A stretch of DNA of 64,000 bases from Sva-07 sp031426215 (lineage in GTDB: Bacteria > Actinomycetota > Acidimicrobiia > Acidimicrobiales > Ilumatobacteraceae), in assembly GCA_031426215.1 (NCBI GenBank), contig JANPKU010000118.1, positions 1 through 64,000 of the forward strand, written 5' to 3'. Numbering within the stretch: position 1 is the first letter of the stretch; every line of letters begins with the position of its first letter. Below the pieces are notes generated by a model. It was not told the DNA's origin. It searched no databases and worked only from the letters and a program-made list of their open reading frames with translations. Shown one piece after another: positions 9,122 through 16,643 of this stretch. Both the position numbers and the translations under genes were made by a program.

Positions 9122-9517
9122 ATGGCACTCTCGGACGAGAAGTACGTCAGCGTCACCACCTTCAAGAAGGACGGAACGTCGGTGCCCACACCGACCTGGG
9201 TCGTTGGGCTCGACGCTGGGAAGATCGGCTTCTACACGTCGTCCACGTCAGGCAAGGTGAAGCGTTTGCGCAACAACCCGAAGGTGGTCGTCCAGCCCTG
9301 TGACAGCCGGGGGCGAGTGAAGCCTGACACCTCTCCGCTCGACGGCGCTGCTGTCGTGGTCGTGGGTTCCGAACGCGATGTGATCTACGACAAGATCGTC
9401 GCCAAATACGGGTTCATGACCAAGGTGACGCGCGTACTGGCCACGGTCGGCGGCGTCATCAAGCGAAAGAAGCAGCCGTATGCCGATTGCGCCGTCGTGA
9501 TCACGATCACCCAGTGA
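9122..9517 (+). CDS. PPOX-class (F420-dependent-type) oxidoreductase
   Basis: A 131-aa split-barrel protein of the pyridoxamine 5'-phosphate oxidase-like superfamily. The opening SVTTFKKDGTSVPTPTWVV and the KVKRLRNNPKVVVQPCD stretch are typical of the small actinobacterial PPOX proteins that bind F420 or flavin. Such enzymes reduce diverse substrates or may act in cofactor handling; the actual reaction is unknown. TACTGT at 9110-9115 followed by exactly 6 nt and the ATG suggests a leaderless transcript. It converges on the carbonic anhydrase gene. Confidence 0.85.
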   Translation: MALSDEKYVSVTTFKKDGTSVPTPTWVVGLDAGKIGFYTSSTSGKVKRLRNNPKVVVQPCDSRGRVKPDTSPLDGAAVVVVGSERDVIYDKIVAKYGFMTKVTRVLATVGGVIKRKKQPYADCAVVITITQ

Positions 9518-9563
9518 TCGGTCCCGAGCGGCCGTCAAGGCCTGCTGGTGTCGCGACGAAGAG

Positions 9564-10142
9564 TTACTGCGCCGCTCCAGCGCTGGTCGCCGCTTCCACC
9601 TCGATCAGCCGGCCCGACGTCACGTCGTAGATGTATCCGTAGATCGCAATGCTCGCCGGGACCAGCGGATGGTTGCGGATCCGGCTCACGTCAGCGGTCA
9701 CACTGTCGGCCTGATCACGAATCGTCAGCCAGTCGATGTAGTCCGCCTCCGTCGATCCTGGCCCGCTACCGACGTCGTAGAACCCGTCGTCGCCGAGCGC
9801 CGCTGTCTCGAGACTGCTGGCGAGTAGCCCACGCATTACCTCGTCATTGAAGAACTCCATCCCGCAATTCGTGTGGTGGATGACGAACCACTCCTTGGTG
9901 CCGAGCAACTTGTAGGAGATCACCAGAGAGCGAATTGCGTCGTCGCTGGCGCGGCCCCCGGCATTACGGATCACGTGGGCGTCGCCTTCACTCAGACCCG
10001 CATATTTCGCTGGGTCGAGTCGTGCATCCATGCAGGTGAGGATCGCGAACTGGCGTGCTGGTGGAAGCGCAAGTTGGCCTTTGTCGCCGAACTCGGCGAC
10101 GTAGGCCTCGTTGGCGGCGAGAACTTCGGGAAGAACGGACAT
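9564..10142 (-). CDS. Beta-class carbonic anhydrase
   Basis: Interconverts CO2 and bicarbonate in the cytoplasm. The 192-aa product has the beta-CA zinc site: Cys37 in TCMDARL with the Asp39-Arg41 dyad, then His90 and Cys93 in IHHTNCG. The HVIRNAGG block at about 56-63 is also diagnostic. The family usually has 190-220 aa, so it is complete. The ATG at 10142 is used; an in-frame ATG lies 9 nt upstream. A good promoter (TTGACA, 17 nt, CACGAT) ends 7 nt before this ATG. It diverges from the cytochrome b gene. The window also holds a DabAB inorganic-carbon pump, so a shared role in carbon supply is plausible. Confidence 0.93.
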   Translation of the reverse strand: MSVLPEVLAANEAYVAEFGDKGQLALPPARQFAILTCMDARLDPAKYAGLSEGDAHVIRNAGGRASDDAIRSLVISYKLLGTKEWFVIHHTNCGMEFFNDEVMRGLLASSLETAALGDDGFYDVGSGPGSTEADYIDWLTIRDQADSVTADVSRIRNHPLVPASIAIYGYIYDVTSGRLIEVEAATSAGAAQ

Positions 10143-10149
10143 GAGGATC

Positions 10150-10178
10150 ATCGTGCTATTCCCGACCAGGTTTGTCAA
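10150..10178 (-). promoter_or_regulatory. Promoter of the carbonic anhydrase gene
   Basis: On the minus strand a perfect TTGACA (10173-10178) is followed by a 17-nt spacer and CACGAT (10150-10155), which ends 7 nt before the ATG at 10142. Transcription would therefore start at or next to the start codon (leaderless). Confidence 0.6.
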
Positions 10179-10225
10179 CTTTAGCGTGGAGGTTCCAGAG
10201 CGATTCGTGCTCAATGAATGGAGAG

Positions 10226-10257
10226 TGTCACCCGATTCCGTGACGTCGTTCGTCTGT
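10226..10257 (+). promoter_or_regulatory. ECF-type promoter 1, before the cytochrome b gene
   Basis: TGTCACCC (10226-10233), a 17-nt spacer and CGTCTGT (10251-10257), followed by GCTGA. The same two boxes recur upstream of 11213 and 12917. The perfect palindrome AGTACTCGAGTACT (10262-10275) lies just downstream, at the expected transcript start. Confidence 0.7.
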
Positions 10258-10286
10258 GCTGAGTACTCGAGTACTGGAGACCGGAC

Positions 10287-11081
10287 ATGGCAAGAACACG
10301 AGACGACCTCGACAGTCGACAGCGACGGACCGTCAAGGATCGGGTGACCTCTGCGGTCGCGTCGGCTCAGGGTAGTCAGGCGTGGAGTTCGGTGTTCCGG
10401 CCGGGCTCGATCTTCCGCAAGGGCTACACCGACAGCCCGCGCAACCGCTCCTACGTGATCATGAACTCGGTGCTGTACCACCTGCACCCGGTGAAGGTGA
10501 AGCGTCACGCGGTCAAGGTGAGCTACACGCTGTGTCTCGGCGGGCTCTCGTTCTTCTTGTTCATCCTGCTGACGGTCACGGGCATCTTCTTGATGTTCTT
10601 CTACCGCCCCGAGACGTCGGCGGCCTGGAACGACATGCAGCACCTGCAGACTTCGGTGACCTTCGGAATGCTCGTGCGCAACATGCACCGATGGGGCGCT
10701 CACCTGATGGTGCTCACCGTGTTCCTCCACATGGCTCGCGTCTTCTATCACGGGGCGTACAAGGCACCCCGCGAGTTCAACTGGGTCATCGGCGTGGTCC
10801 TGTTGTTCCTGACGCTGATGCTGTCCTTCACCGGCTACCTGTTGCCGTGGGACCAACTCGCTCTGTGGGCGGTCACCGTCGGCACGAACATGGTCGGCTA
10901 TTCACCGGTGTTCGGCCAGGAGGTCCGATTCGTCGCGCTGGGTGGCAAGGAGATCAGCTCGGAAACGTTGTTGCGCTGGTACGTGGCGCACGTGTTGTTC
11001 CTGCCGTTCATCATCGTCATCTTCATGGCGGTCCACTTCTGGCGAGTTCGCAAGGACGGCGGAATTTCCGGGCCTCTCTGA
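10287..11081 (+). CDS. Cytochrome b N-terminal (b6-like) membrane protein
   Basis: A 264-aa di-heme cytochrome b core with four TM helices, equivalent to the N-terminal domain of bc1 cytochrome b or to cytochrome b6. After a basic 60-residue N-terminus come helices near 80-105, 130-155, 165-190 and 230-255. Heme-ligand His pairs appear in MHRWGAHLMVLTVFLHMARVF and again in YVAHVLFLPFIIVIF-AVHFW; GYLLPWDQ is the conserved loop after helix C. No Rieske protein, cytochrome c1 or C-terminal cytochrome b domain is nearby, so it is not in a standard bc1 operon. GGAG precedes the ATG. The ECF-type promoter and its neighbours suggest a redox module controlled by the sigma factor at 11634. Confidence 0.88.
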   Translation: MARTRDDLDSRQRRTVKDRVTSAVASAQGSQAWSSVFRPGSIFRKGYTDSPRNRSYVIMNSVLYHLHPVKVKRHAVKVSYTLCLGGLSFFLFILLTVTGIFLMFFYRPETSAAWNDMQHLQTSVTFGMLVRNMHRWGAHLMVLTVFLHMARVFYHGAYKAPREFNWVIGVVLLFLTLMLSFTGYLLPWDQLALWAVTVGTNMVGYSPVFGQEVRFVALGGKEISSETLLRWYVAHVLFLPFIIVIFMAVHFWRVRKDGGISGPL

Positions 11082-11140
11082 GAATTCTCTCGACACGGTG
11101 TGCCCACGAGAACAGGATCGAAGAATTGATCGTGTTGTCG

Positions 11141-11171
11141 TGTCACCCGATGCGGGGATTCGATCGTCTGT
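11141..11171 (+). promoter_or_regulatory. ECF-type promoter 2, before the membrane protein/sigma factor operon
   Basis: TGTCACCC (11141-11148), a 16-nt spacer and CGTCTGT (11165-11171), again followed by GCTGA as in promoter 1. It would drive the 11213 gene and the downstream sigma factor, giving autoregulation. Confidence 0.7.
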
Positions 11172-11212
11172 GCTGAACAACCGGCCATCCGGATCGGCGA
11201 GAGGGGGCATTC

Positions 11213-11611
11213 ATGGAGTGGTGGGTACTCGAGTTGATCACGGTGGCGGTGATGTTCGCCCTGATCGGCGTTCTCGGGCCGCTGATCAAGCGCTACGGCA
11301 AGTCGTACGCGGCCGACGTGTTCAGGGTCAACCCGCGCACCGGCAAGAGCTACCTCGTGCTGATGGACTTCGCCTACTACCTGATCTTCGGCGCGTACAT
11401 CCTGTTCTCGATCAAATGGGAGCCTGACTCGGGCTGGGACCAGCAGGTGAATGCCGAACAGCTCCAGGCGTCGGTGGTCCGTATCGGAGGTCTCCTGCTC
11501 CTCATGGGGCTGCTGCACGGGTTGAACGTGCTCACGCTTCCCGTGATCGGACGCATCTTCACCCTCAACCGGCAACTCGACGACGACGTCGCCGGCCCCC
11601 GGGCCGCCTGA
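11213..11611 (+). CDS. Small polytopic membrane protein, paralogue of the putative anti-sigma membrane domain
   Basis: I do not recognise a named family. The 132-aa product has about four hydrophobic segments (3-22, 47-66, 88-108 and a short region near 108-120) and a hydrophilic C-terminus. Residues about 20-115 align closely with residues about 85-180 of the protein encoded at 12167: shared blocks include LGP-I-R-G--YA-D, D-AY-L-FG-YIL, GGL-L-MGLLH and TLP. GGGGG precedes the ATG. It lies 22 nt upstream of the ECF sigma factor and behind an ECF-type promoter. It may be a membrane sensor or partner of the cytochrome b protein; that is inference. Confidence 0.7.
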   Translation: MEWWVLELITVAVMFALIGVLGPLIKRYGKSYAADVFRVNPRTGKSYLVLMDFAYYLIFGAYILFSIKWEPDSGWDQQVNAEQLQASVVRIGGLLLLMGLLHGLNVLTLPVIGRIFTLNRQLDDDVAGPRAA

Positions 11612-11633
11612 GGCCGATCGCTGCGACCCTCAC

Positions 11634-12170
11634 GTGTCGTTCGACGCAGCACTCACCGCGACGCCCGGCACCCTCGACGCCGACGCGCTCGTGGCGAAGA
11701 TGTTCGCCGAACAGGGTGCGTCGCTCGTTCGGTTGGCCCGAGTGTTCTGTGACGACCGGAATGCAGCTGAAGACCTGGTGCAGGAAGCGTTCATCCGGCT
11801 CCATCGATCGGCCGGCTCGATTCGCGACCTCGGTCGGGCGCCGGCCTTCCTGCGATCGATCGTGATCAACCTCGCACGCGACCACAACCGCCGGGGGCTG
11901 ATGTCGCTGCGCCATCGGGCGAGCGCCGAACCGTCACCACCGCCCGTCGAGCCCGACGAACGCGCCGTGCGCCACGAGGAGGTCGACGAAGTGTTGGTTG
12001 CCTTGCGCACCCTTCCTGAGCGTCAGCGGGCGTGCCTGGTACTGCATTACTACGAGGAACTGTCGATCGCCGAAGTTGCAGAGACGTTGCGCATCTCGAC
12101 GAACTCGGTCAAGACCCACTGCCGCCGCGGACTCGCCGCGCTCGAATCACGACTGGAGCACACCGAGTGA
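11634..12170 (+). CDS. ECF-family RNA polymerase sigma factor
   Basis: A 178-aa extracytoplasmic-function sigma factor. Region 2 lies at about 22-90 (LARVFCDDRNAAEDLVQEAF, then FLRSIVINLARDHNRR, the -10 binding helices). Region 4 lies at about 120-172 (LPERQRACLVLHYYEELSIA, then LRISTNSVKTHCRRGLAALE, the -35 helix-turn-helix). It lacks the SnoaL-like C-terminal extension of ECF41. The GTG start sits 22 nt after the upstream membrane-protein gene, and the stop overlaps the next start (GTGA), the usual sigma/anti-sigma coupling. Three promoters with identical boxes in this neighbourhood are its probable targets. Confidence 0.92.
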   Translation: MSFDAALTATPGTLDADALVAKMFAEQGASLVRLARVFCDDRNAAEDLVQEAFIRLHRSAGSIRDLGRAPAFLRSIVINLARDHNRRGLMSLRHRASAEPSPPPVEPDERAVRHEEVDEVLVALRTLPERQRACLVLHYYEELSIAEVAETLRISTNSVKTHCRRGLAALESRLEHTE

Positions 12171-12847
12171 ACGTCGAGCAACGACTGGTGAATGCTCTCC
12201 GGGCGGCCGACCAGGTCGAACCGAGCCTCGACCTCTGGTCACGAGTGCTCCATTCGATCGAGGAGGATCGAGCCCACCGTCGACGCGTCGTCAGGTCGTT
12301 CGCCAGCATCATCGCAATGGTGAGCGGACTGGTGGTCCTGGGATGGTCGAACCTCATCGACACCCCGGGCGGCCGCCAGGTGCGGGTGCCGGCCATGGAA
12401 CTGATCGAGACCATCGCGCTCGTCTCTCTGGTCGCCGTTCTCGGTCCGTCGATCCGTCGATTCGGTCGCGGATATGCGCAGGACCTGTGGCGCATCACTC
12501 CAGACACGGCGACCTCACTCCTCCGCCTCCTCGACGTGGCGTATGTGCTCGTGTTCGGCGGTTACATCTTGCTGACGACGTACTTCGATTTCGGGTGGAC
12601 GATGATTCGCGTCGCCGAACAGGTCGAGGATCTCGGCTGGCGGGTCGGCGGACTGGTGCTGACGATGGGGCTCCTGCACGCGGCGACGATCATGACCCTT
12701 CCCCTGGTCGCCCTCATCTCCAACTCGACCCGGGTCGGTCGGGCACTGCCGAGGTGGCTCGTCATCGTCCTGGTCGTGGTCGGAGGTGTGCTCGGACTGT
12801 TCTTCCTCTGGGCAATCATCGGTCTCAGCGTCGCTGGCATCCAGTGA
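12167..12847 (+). CDS. Putative transmembrane anti-sigma factor
   Basis: A 226-aa protein encoded by a gene overlapping the sigma factor by 4 nt. The N-terminal 45 residues are soluble and helical (VNVEQRLVNALRAADQVEPS), the place and size of a sigma-binding domain, though no zinc-binding HxxxCxxC motif is visible. A first TM helix (about 47-62) follows. Then comes a membrane domain (about 80-185) homologous to the whole of the small protein at 11213, and a last helix near 200-222. The anti-sigma role is inferred from position and topology. The shared domain suggests both proteins sense the same signal or interact. Confidence 0.6.
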   Translation: MNVEQRLVNALRAADQVEPSLDLWSRVLHSIEEDRAHRRRVVRSFASIIAMVSGLVVLGWSNLIDTPGGRQVRVPAMELIETIALVSLVAVLGPSIRRFGRGYAQDLWRITPDTATSLLRLLDVAYVLVFGGYILLTTYFDFGWTMIRVAEQVEDLGWRVGGLVLTMGLLHAATIMTLPLVALISNSTRVGRALPRWLVIVLVVVGGVLGLFFLWAIIGLSVAGIQ

Positions 12848-12864
12848 TCGACGCGCGACATCGA

Positions 12865-12896
12865 TGTCACCCATCCGACCGCGTTCGTGCGTCTGT
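12865..12896 (+). promoter_or_regulatory. ECF-type promoter 3, before the ABC transporter operon
   Basis: TGTCACCC (12865-12872), a 17-nt spacer and CGTCTGT (12890-12896), upstream of the ABC ATPase gene at 12917. It matches promoters 1 and 2, which places the ABC operon in the same regulon. Confidence 0.7.
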
Positions 12897-12916
12897 CGAT
12901 GTGTGGAGGATGAGTC

Positions 12917-13867
12917 GTGACGAACGTGATCGAGATCGAGGGCTTGCGAAAGTCGTATCGACGGCGTGGGGGGACGACCGTTGCGGTCGACCGGCTCGAC
13001 CTGACCGTCCCCCAAGGCGGCGTCTACGGATTTCTCGGGCCGAACGGTTCGGGGAAGACGACGACCATTCGTTGTGTGCTCGGCCTCGCCCGTCCCACGT
13101 CCGGAGTGATCCGACTGTTCGGCGAGTCTGTTGCGGAGGGTCTGCGTGGGGCGGTGCAGCGAACCGGCGCGATCGTCGAGACGCCTGCGCTGTTTCCAAC
13201 GATGACGGCGCGGGAGAACCTCCGTCTGCTGGCATCGATCGATCGCATCGGACCCGCACGGGTCGACGAGGTGCTTGCCATCGTCGGTCTGGCAGAACGA
13301 GCGGGCGACCTCGTCAAGCGTTATTCGCTGGGCATGAAGCAACGCCTCGGGCTGGCAGCGGCGCTCTTGAAGGATCCGGACCTGTTGATGCTCGACGAGC
13401 CGGCGAACGGGCTGGACCCTGCGGGGATGCGCGAAGTGCGCCAGCTCCTGCGTCAACTCGCCGACGACGGTCGCACCGTGTTCGTCTCCAGTCACATCCT
13501 CGCCGAGATCGAATCGACGTGCGATCGCGTGGCGATTCTCGCCAAGGGCCGCCTTGTCACCCATGGCACCGTCGAAGAGGTGATCTCGACCGCGGGCCAT
13601 CGGGCCTCAGTCCTCGTGAAGGTCGATGATCTCGATCTGGGCCTGTGGGCGCTGCGTGATGCGAGCTTCGTGGCGGAACGAGTGAACGACGAACTGCGAG
13701 TCGACGTCGCGCCCGAACGAGCGGGCGATGTCACTCGGGTTCTCGCCGCAGCGGGTCACTGGGTGACCGAGCTCCGCCCCGACCGATTCAGTCTCGAAGA
13801 CGTCTTCCTCGAGCTGACCACGTCCAGCGAGGTGTCGGACGGAGAACTCCAGGAGGTCGGCGCATGA
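12917..13867 (+). CDS. ABC transporter ATP-binding protein
   Basis: A 316-aa ATPase subunit of an ABC-2 type exporter. Walker A is GPNGSGKTT (about residues 39-47), the signature is YSLGMKQRL (about 136-144), Walker B is LLMLDEPANGLD (about 155-166), and SSHIL is the switch His. A C-terminal extension of about 100 residues follows the NBD, as in DrrA/CcmA-like subunits. GGAGGA precedes the GTG start. It overlaps the permease gene by 4 nt and follows ECF-type promoter 3. Substrate unknown. Confidence 0.92.
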   Translation: MTNVIEIEGLRKSYRRRGGTTVAVDRLDLTVPQGGVYGFLGPNGSGKTTTIRCVLGLARPTSGVIRLFGESVAEGLRGAVQRTGAIVETPALFPTMTARENLRLLASIDRIGPARVDEVLAIVGLAERAGDLVKRYSLGMKQRLGLAAALLKDPDLLMLDEPANGLDPAGMREVRQLLRQLADDGRTVFVSSHILAEIESTCDRVAILAKGRLVTHGTVEEVISTAGHRASVLVKVDDLDLGLWALRDASFVAERVNDELRVDVAPERAGDVTRVLAAAGHWVTELRPDRFSLEDVFLELTTSSEVSDGELQEVGA

Positions 13868-14676
13868 ATTTGTTGATGACCGAAATGCGTCGGGCGCTGC
13901 ATCGCCGCGCGGTCCGTGTGCTGATCGCAATCGCTCTGGTGGGATGCGGGTTCGCCAGCCTCGTCGCATACCTCGGATCGCGCGGCAAGACCATCAGTCA
14001 GCTTCGACTCGACGAGGGCAACCCCGCAGTGATGACCAACTGGTGGATCGCGGACGACCACCTCGGAGTCTTGTCCGTTGGCGTGTTCTTCCTCTTCCTC
14101 GGCGGATTCTTCGCCGGAGCAACTGTCGCCGGCGGCGAGTGGCGCGCAGGGACCATCACGACCGTGCTCACGTGGGAACCCCGACGACTCCGGCTCCACA
14201 GCACTCGCTTGGCCAGCGGCGCGGTTCTCGCCTTCGTCATCTCGTTCGGATTGCAGATCGTGTTCCTCGCCTGCTTCCTGCCTGCTGTCGTGTTCAACGG
14301 GACGACCGAAGGCGTCGACGGCTCGTTCTGGATCGACCTGGCTGTCGTGATGGCCCGCACGTCGGTGATCACCGCCGCCGCGGCCATCCTCGCCATGTCG
14401 CTGGCGACTGCAGCGCGGAACACGGCGTTCGCCGTGATCGCGATGTTCGCCTGGATCGTGGTGATCGAGGGACTCATCCGAACCCTGAAGCCATCGTTGT
14501 CGGGCTGGCTCTGGGGCGAGTCGATCACCACCGTCGTTGCTTGGTCCCGACTCGAGAACGTCGAACTCGCCCGCGGCCCCCTGCTGTCGGCGGCCACCCT
14601 CGCCGCGTACCTCGCAGTGATCGTCGGCGGCGCCGCGATCTCGTTCCAGCGTCGCGACATCGGCGCCGGCTCGTGA
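13864..14676 (+). CDS. ABC-2 type transporter permease
   Basis: A 270-aa membrane subunit with six predicted TM helices (about 17-38, 60-88, 115-138, 155-180, 185-208 and 235-256). The amphipathic start MNLLMTEMRRALHRRAVRVL and the GGEWRAGTITTVLTWEPRR cytoplasmic loop after helix 2 are typical of ABC-2 permeases that work with DrrA/CcmA-like ATPases. It is coupled to the upstream ATPase gene (ATGA) and to the downstream membrane-protein gene (GTGA). The exported substrate cannot be predicted. Confidence 0.85.
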   Translation: MNLLMTEMRRALHRRAVRVLIAIALVGCGFASLVAYLGSRGKTISQLRLDEGNPAVMTNWWIADDHLGVLSVGVFFLFLGGFFAGATVAGGEWRAGTITTVLTWEPRRLRLHSTRLASGAVLAFVISFGLQIVFLACFLPAVVFNGTTEGVDGSFWIDLAVVMARTSVITAAAAILAMSLATAARNTAFAVIAMFAWIVVIEGLIRTLKPSLSGWLWGESITTVVAWSRLENVELARGPLLSAATLAAYLAVIVGGAAISFQRRDIGAGS

Positions 14677-15395
14677 CCACGAATCGGTTCACCCGCGACC
14701 TCGGCGAAGGTCTCCGCCTCCTGGTGGTTGCGGGTATCCCTGTCGGAGTGGTCGTTGCGGGGATCGGCGGCCGGCTCGCGATGCTGTTGTTGCGACTGAC
14801 GTCACCGGACGCAGTGCGGGGCGTGCAGAGCGACGACGATTTCACCATCGGCCAGGTCACACTCGCAGGCACCTACAACCTCTTGCTGCTCGGCGCAGCG
14901 ATTGGCATCATCGGTGCAGCGGCGTATCAGTGGGTGCGTCCATGGCTGCTCGGGCCGTGGTGGTTCCGACGACTCACCACGGCGCTCGGATCCGGCGTTG
15001 TGGTCGGATCGCTGCTCGTGCACGCCGATGGCATCGACTTCGTGCTGCTCAAGCCCACGTGGCTGGCAATCGGTCTGTTCATCGCACTGCCGGCGCTGTT
15101 CGGGCTGGCGATCGGCTCCGCTGTCGACCGCATCGGGCGACCAGGGTCCTGGAGCACCCGCGGATGGAAACGCTGGGTGCTGCCGTTCGTGATGGTCGCG
15201 CTGTTCCCTCCGGTGGTGTTCGTGCTGGTGTTGGCCACGGCTGTACTCGCAGTGTGGCTGATGATCCGACCACTTGGAGCCGTCGACTGGCTCAGGGCCT
15301 CGACTGGCAACGGCGTGGTCGTGCGGGCGCTCTGGCTCGGCATCGCCGTGCTGGGCCTGGTTGCGTTGCGTAACGACATCACCGCGATCATCTGA
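14673..15395 (+). CDS. Polytopic membrane protein of unknown function
   Basis: A 240-aa protein with about six TM helices (17-38, 62-85, 98-115, 122-143, 168-195 and 215-233) that I cannot assign to a family. It opens with a short soluble segment and a GIPVGVVVAGIGGRLAMLLL helix. Its GTG overlaps the permease stop by 4 nt, so it is the last gene of the ABC operon and probably an accessory of that exporter or a further target of the ECF sigma factor. An inverted repeat at 15410-15432 lies just after the stop. Confidence 0.7.
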   Translation: MTTNRFTRDLGEGLRLLVVAGIPVGVVVAGIGGRLAMLLLRLTSPDAVRGVQSDDDFTIGQVTLAGTYNLLLLGAAIGIIGAAAYQWVRPWLLGPWWFRRLTTALGSGVVVGSLLVHADGIDFVLLKPTWLAIGLFIALPALFGLAIGSAVDRIGRPGSWSTRGWKRWVLPFVMVALFPPVVFVLVLATAVLAVWLMIRPLGAVDWLRASTGNGVVVRALWLGIAVLGLVALRNDITAII

Positions 15396-15409
15396 ATCCG
15401 CCCTCCGCG

Positions 15410-15432
15410 CCTGTCGACCGCGGGTCGACAGG
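15410..15432. terminator. Possible bidirectional terminator hairpin
   Basis: CCTGTCGACC (15410-15419) and GGTCGACAGG (15423-15432) form a perfect 10-bp stem with a 3-nt loop between the converging ABC operon and the GlsB-like gene. There is no U-tract, so intrinsic termination would be weak. Confidence 0.4.
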
Positions 15433-15477
15433 TACCGGGTCGGGATGATGACCTGCGAGCAGCAACGAAGTTCAGCG

Positions 15478-15747
15478 TTATGCGCGACGCCGGTTCACGG
15501 CCCGATAGACGAGCAGAGCAATCACGGCGCCGACCACGGAACCAATGATTCCTGAGGCCTGGAACGAACCGTCCTCGATGTCATTGCCGAACAACAGGAA
15601 GCCGATGAAGCCACCGATGAACGAGCCGACCACACCGAGGACCACCGTAGCGACGAAGCTCATCGGATCCGGCCCGGGCACGAGCAGGCGTGCGAGGAAT
15701 CCGGCGATGATGCCGATGAAGAGTAGGTAGAGGATGAAGCCGATCAT
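15478..15747 (-). CDS. GlsB/YeaQ/YmgE-family stress-response membrane protein
   Basis: An 89-aa protein with three TM helices (about 3-22, 28-52 and 60-80). The diagnostic elements are the N-terminal GFILYLLFIGIIAGFLARLL, the PGPDPMSFVATVVLGVVGSF loop and Gly-rich helices with GSVVGAVIALLVY. The family is transglycosylase-associated and often stress-induced; a molecular function is not established. It is monocistronic and converges on the ABC operon. Confidence 0.9.
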   Translation of the reverse strand: MIGFILYLLFIGIIAGFLARLLVPGPDPMSFVATVVLGVVGSFIGGFIGFLLFGNDIEDGSFQASGIIGSVVGAVIALLVYRAVNRRRA

Positions 15748-15831
15748 GATGTGTCCTTGGTTTTCGGTCGGGCGATTGGTCCGGTTCGGACGGTAGGCGA
15801 GTGCCCGCTTCGAGCGGCTCCAAACTTCACG

Positions 15832-16470
15832 TCAGTTGGCTTGGAGGGCGGTGGGCTTCTGCCATTGCGACATCACCGCATCGAGGTCGAGTTGCTCGGC
15901 AGCGACGAATGCCTTGCGGGCTCGCCTGGATGTGCTGCGCCCGAACACGCCCCCGAAGATCCACCTCGCCAGCACCCTGGTGATACTCGTCGCCTCTGAG
16001 GCCAGCACGGGTTGACGCTCGGGATGGACGTACAACTCGATGGCGAGACGCTTCACGAGGGGAGGCTCGGCCTCGTACCCGGCGCGATTCAACCGGGTGG
16101 ACACCAGCGCAGACAGGATCTGCAGTTCCTTGACACCGGACCACAACTGAGTGGTCACCGCAGCGAGTGTCGTCGCCACGGCGATGCCTGGCACTCGCCG
16201 AAGTCCCGGGGCGCGAGCCACCATGCCGGTGCGTCGCAGCAGTGGCAGCACGACGAGCGCAACTTTGCGAACTTGGTCGTTCAGGGCGTCGGCGTTCCAG
16301 GCGAACTCGGAACGAGCGAGCGCCATCGCTTCGTCGGCGGTTCCGATGTCGTGCGGACGAATCAGCACCGAATCGACCGCTCGGTTGTACAGATCGCCGA
16401 GCGCCACCACGGCCGAGCCGAACAGCGAGGGGCCTGTCTTCAACTTTGAGATGTCGGTTCGTCGGCTCAT
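15832..16470 (-). CDS. Hypothetical protein
   Basis: A 212-aa protein that I cannot assign. It is rich in helices with a mildly hydrophobic middle (about 70-118: VALVVLPLLRRTG, then GIAVATTLAAVTTQLW) that could be one or two membrane-associated helices. The C-terminal third is basic (RSTSRRARKAF) and soluble. The ATG at 16470 is used because the conserved-looking sequence begins there; the longer open frame upstream has shadow composition. It stands alone between the GlsB-like gene and a divergent AraC-type regulator. Confidence 0.6.
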   Translation of the reverse strand: MSRRTDISKLKTGPSLFGSAVVALGDLYNRAVDSVLIRPHDIGTADEAMALARSEFAWNADALNDQVRKVALVVLPLLRRTGMVARAPGLRRVPGIAVATTLAAVTTQLWSGVKELQILSALVSTRLNRAGYEAEPPLVKRLAIELYVHPERQPVLASEATSITRVLARWIFGGVFGRSTSRRARKAFVAAEQLDLDAVMSQWQKPTALQAN

Positions 16471-16643
16471 CGCAGGTGGTATGCCCGTTCCACGAGATTC
16501 GACCCTACTTCTCCTCGCGTCGTGCTCGTTGCCCCCGGACCGGCCGTCGGAGCGAGCGACATCGACGCCAACGATCTGACCGACCCGCCGCCAGCCGGTG
16601 TCGGGGTGTCCCAGAGGCGAACTCGGGCAGATACGGTCGGAGG

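Noticed and set aside
10262..10275. Perfect palindrome AGTACTCGAGTACT as a repressor operator
   Set aside because: It lies at the predicted start of the ECF-dependent transcript, but is short and unique here; recorded only within the promoter entry.
10143..10856. Extension of the carbonic anhydrase frame to 430 codons
   Set aside because: The extension is antisense to cytochrome b and crosses a consensus TTGACA-N17-CACGAT promoter; beta-CA begins at 10142.
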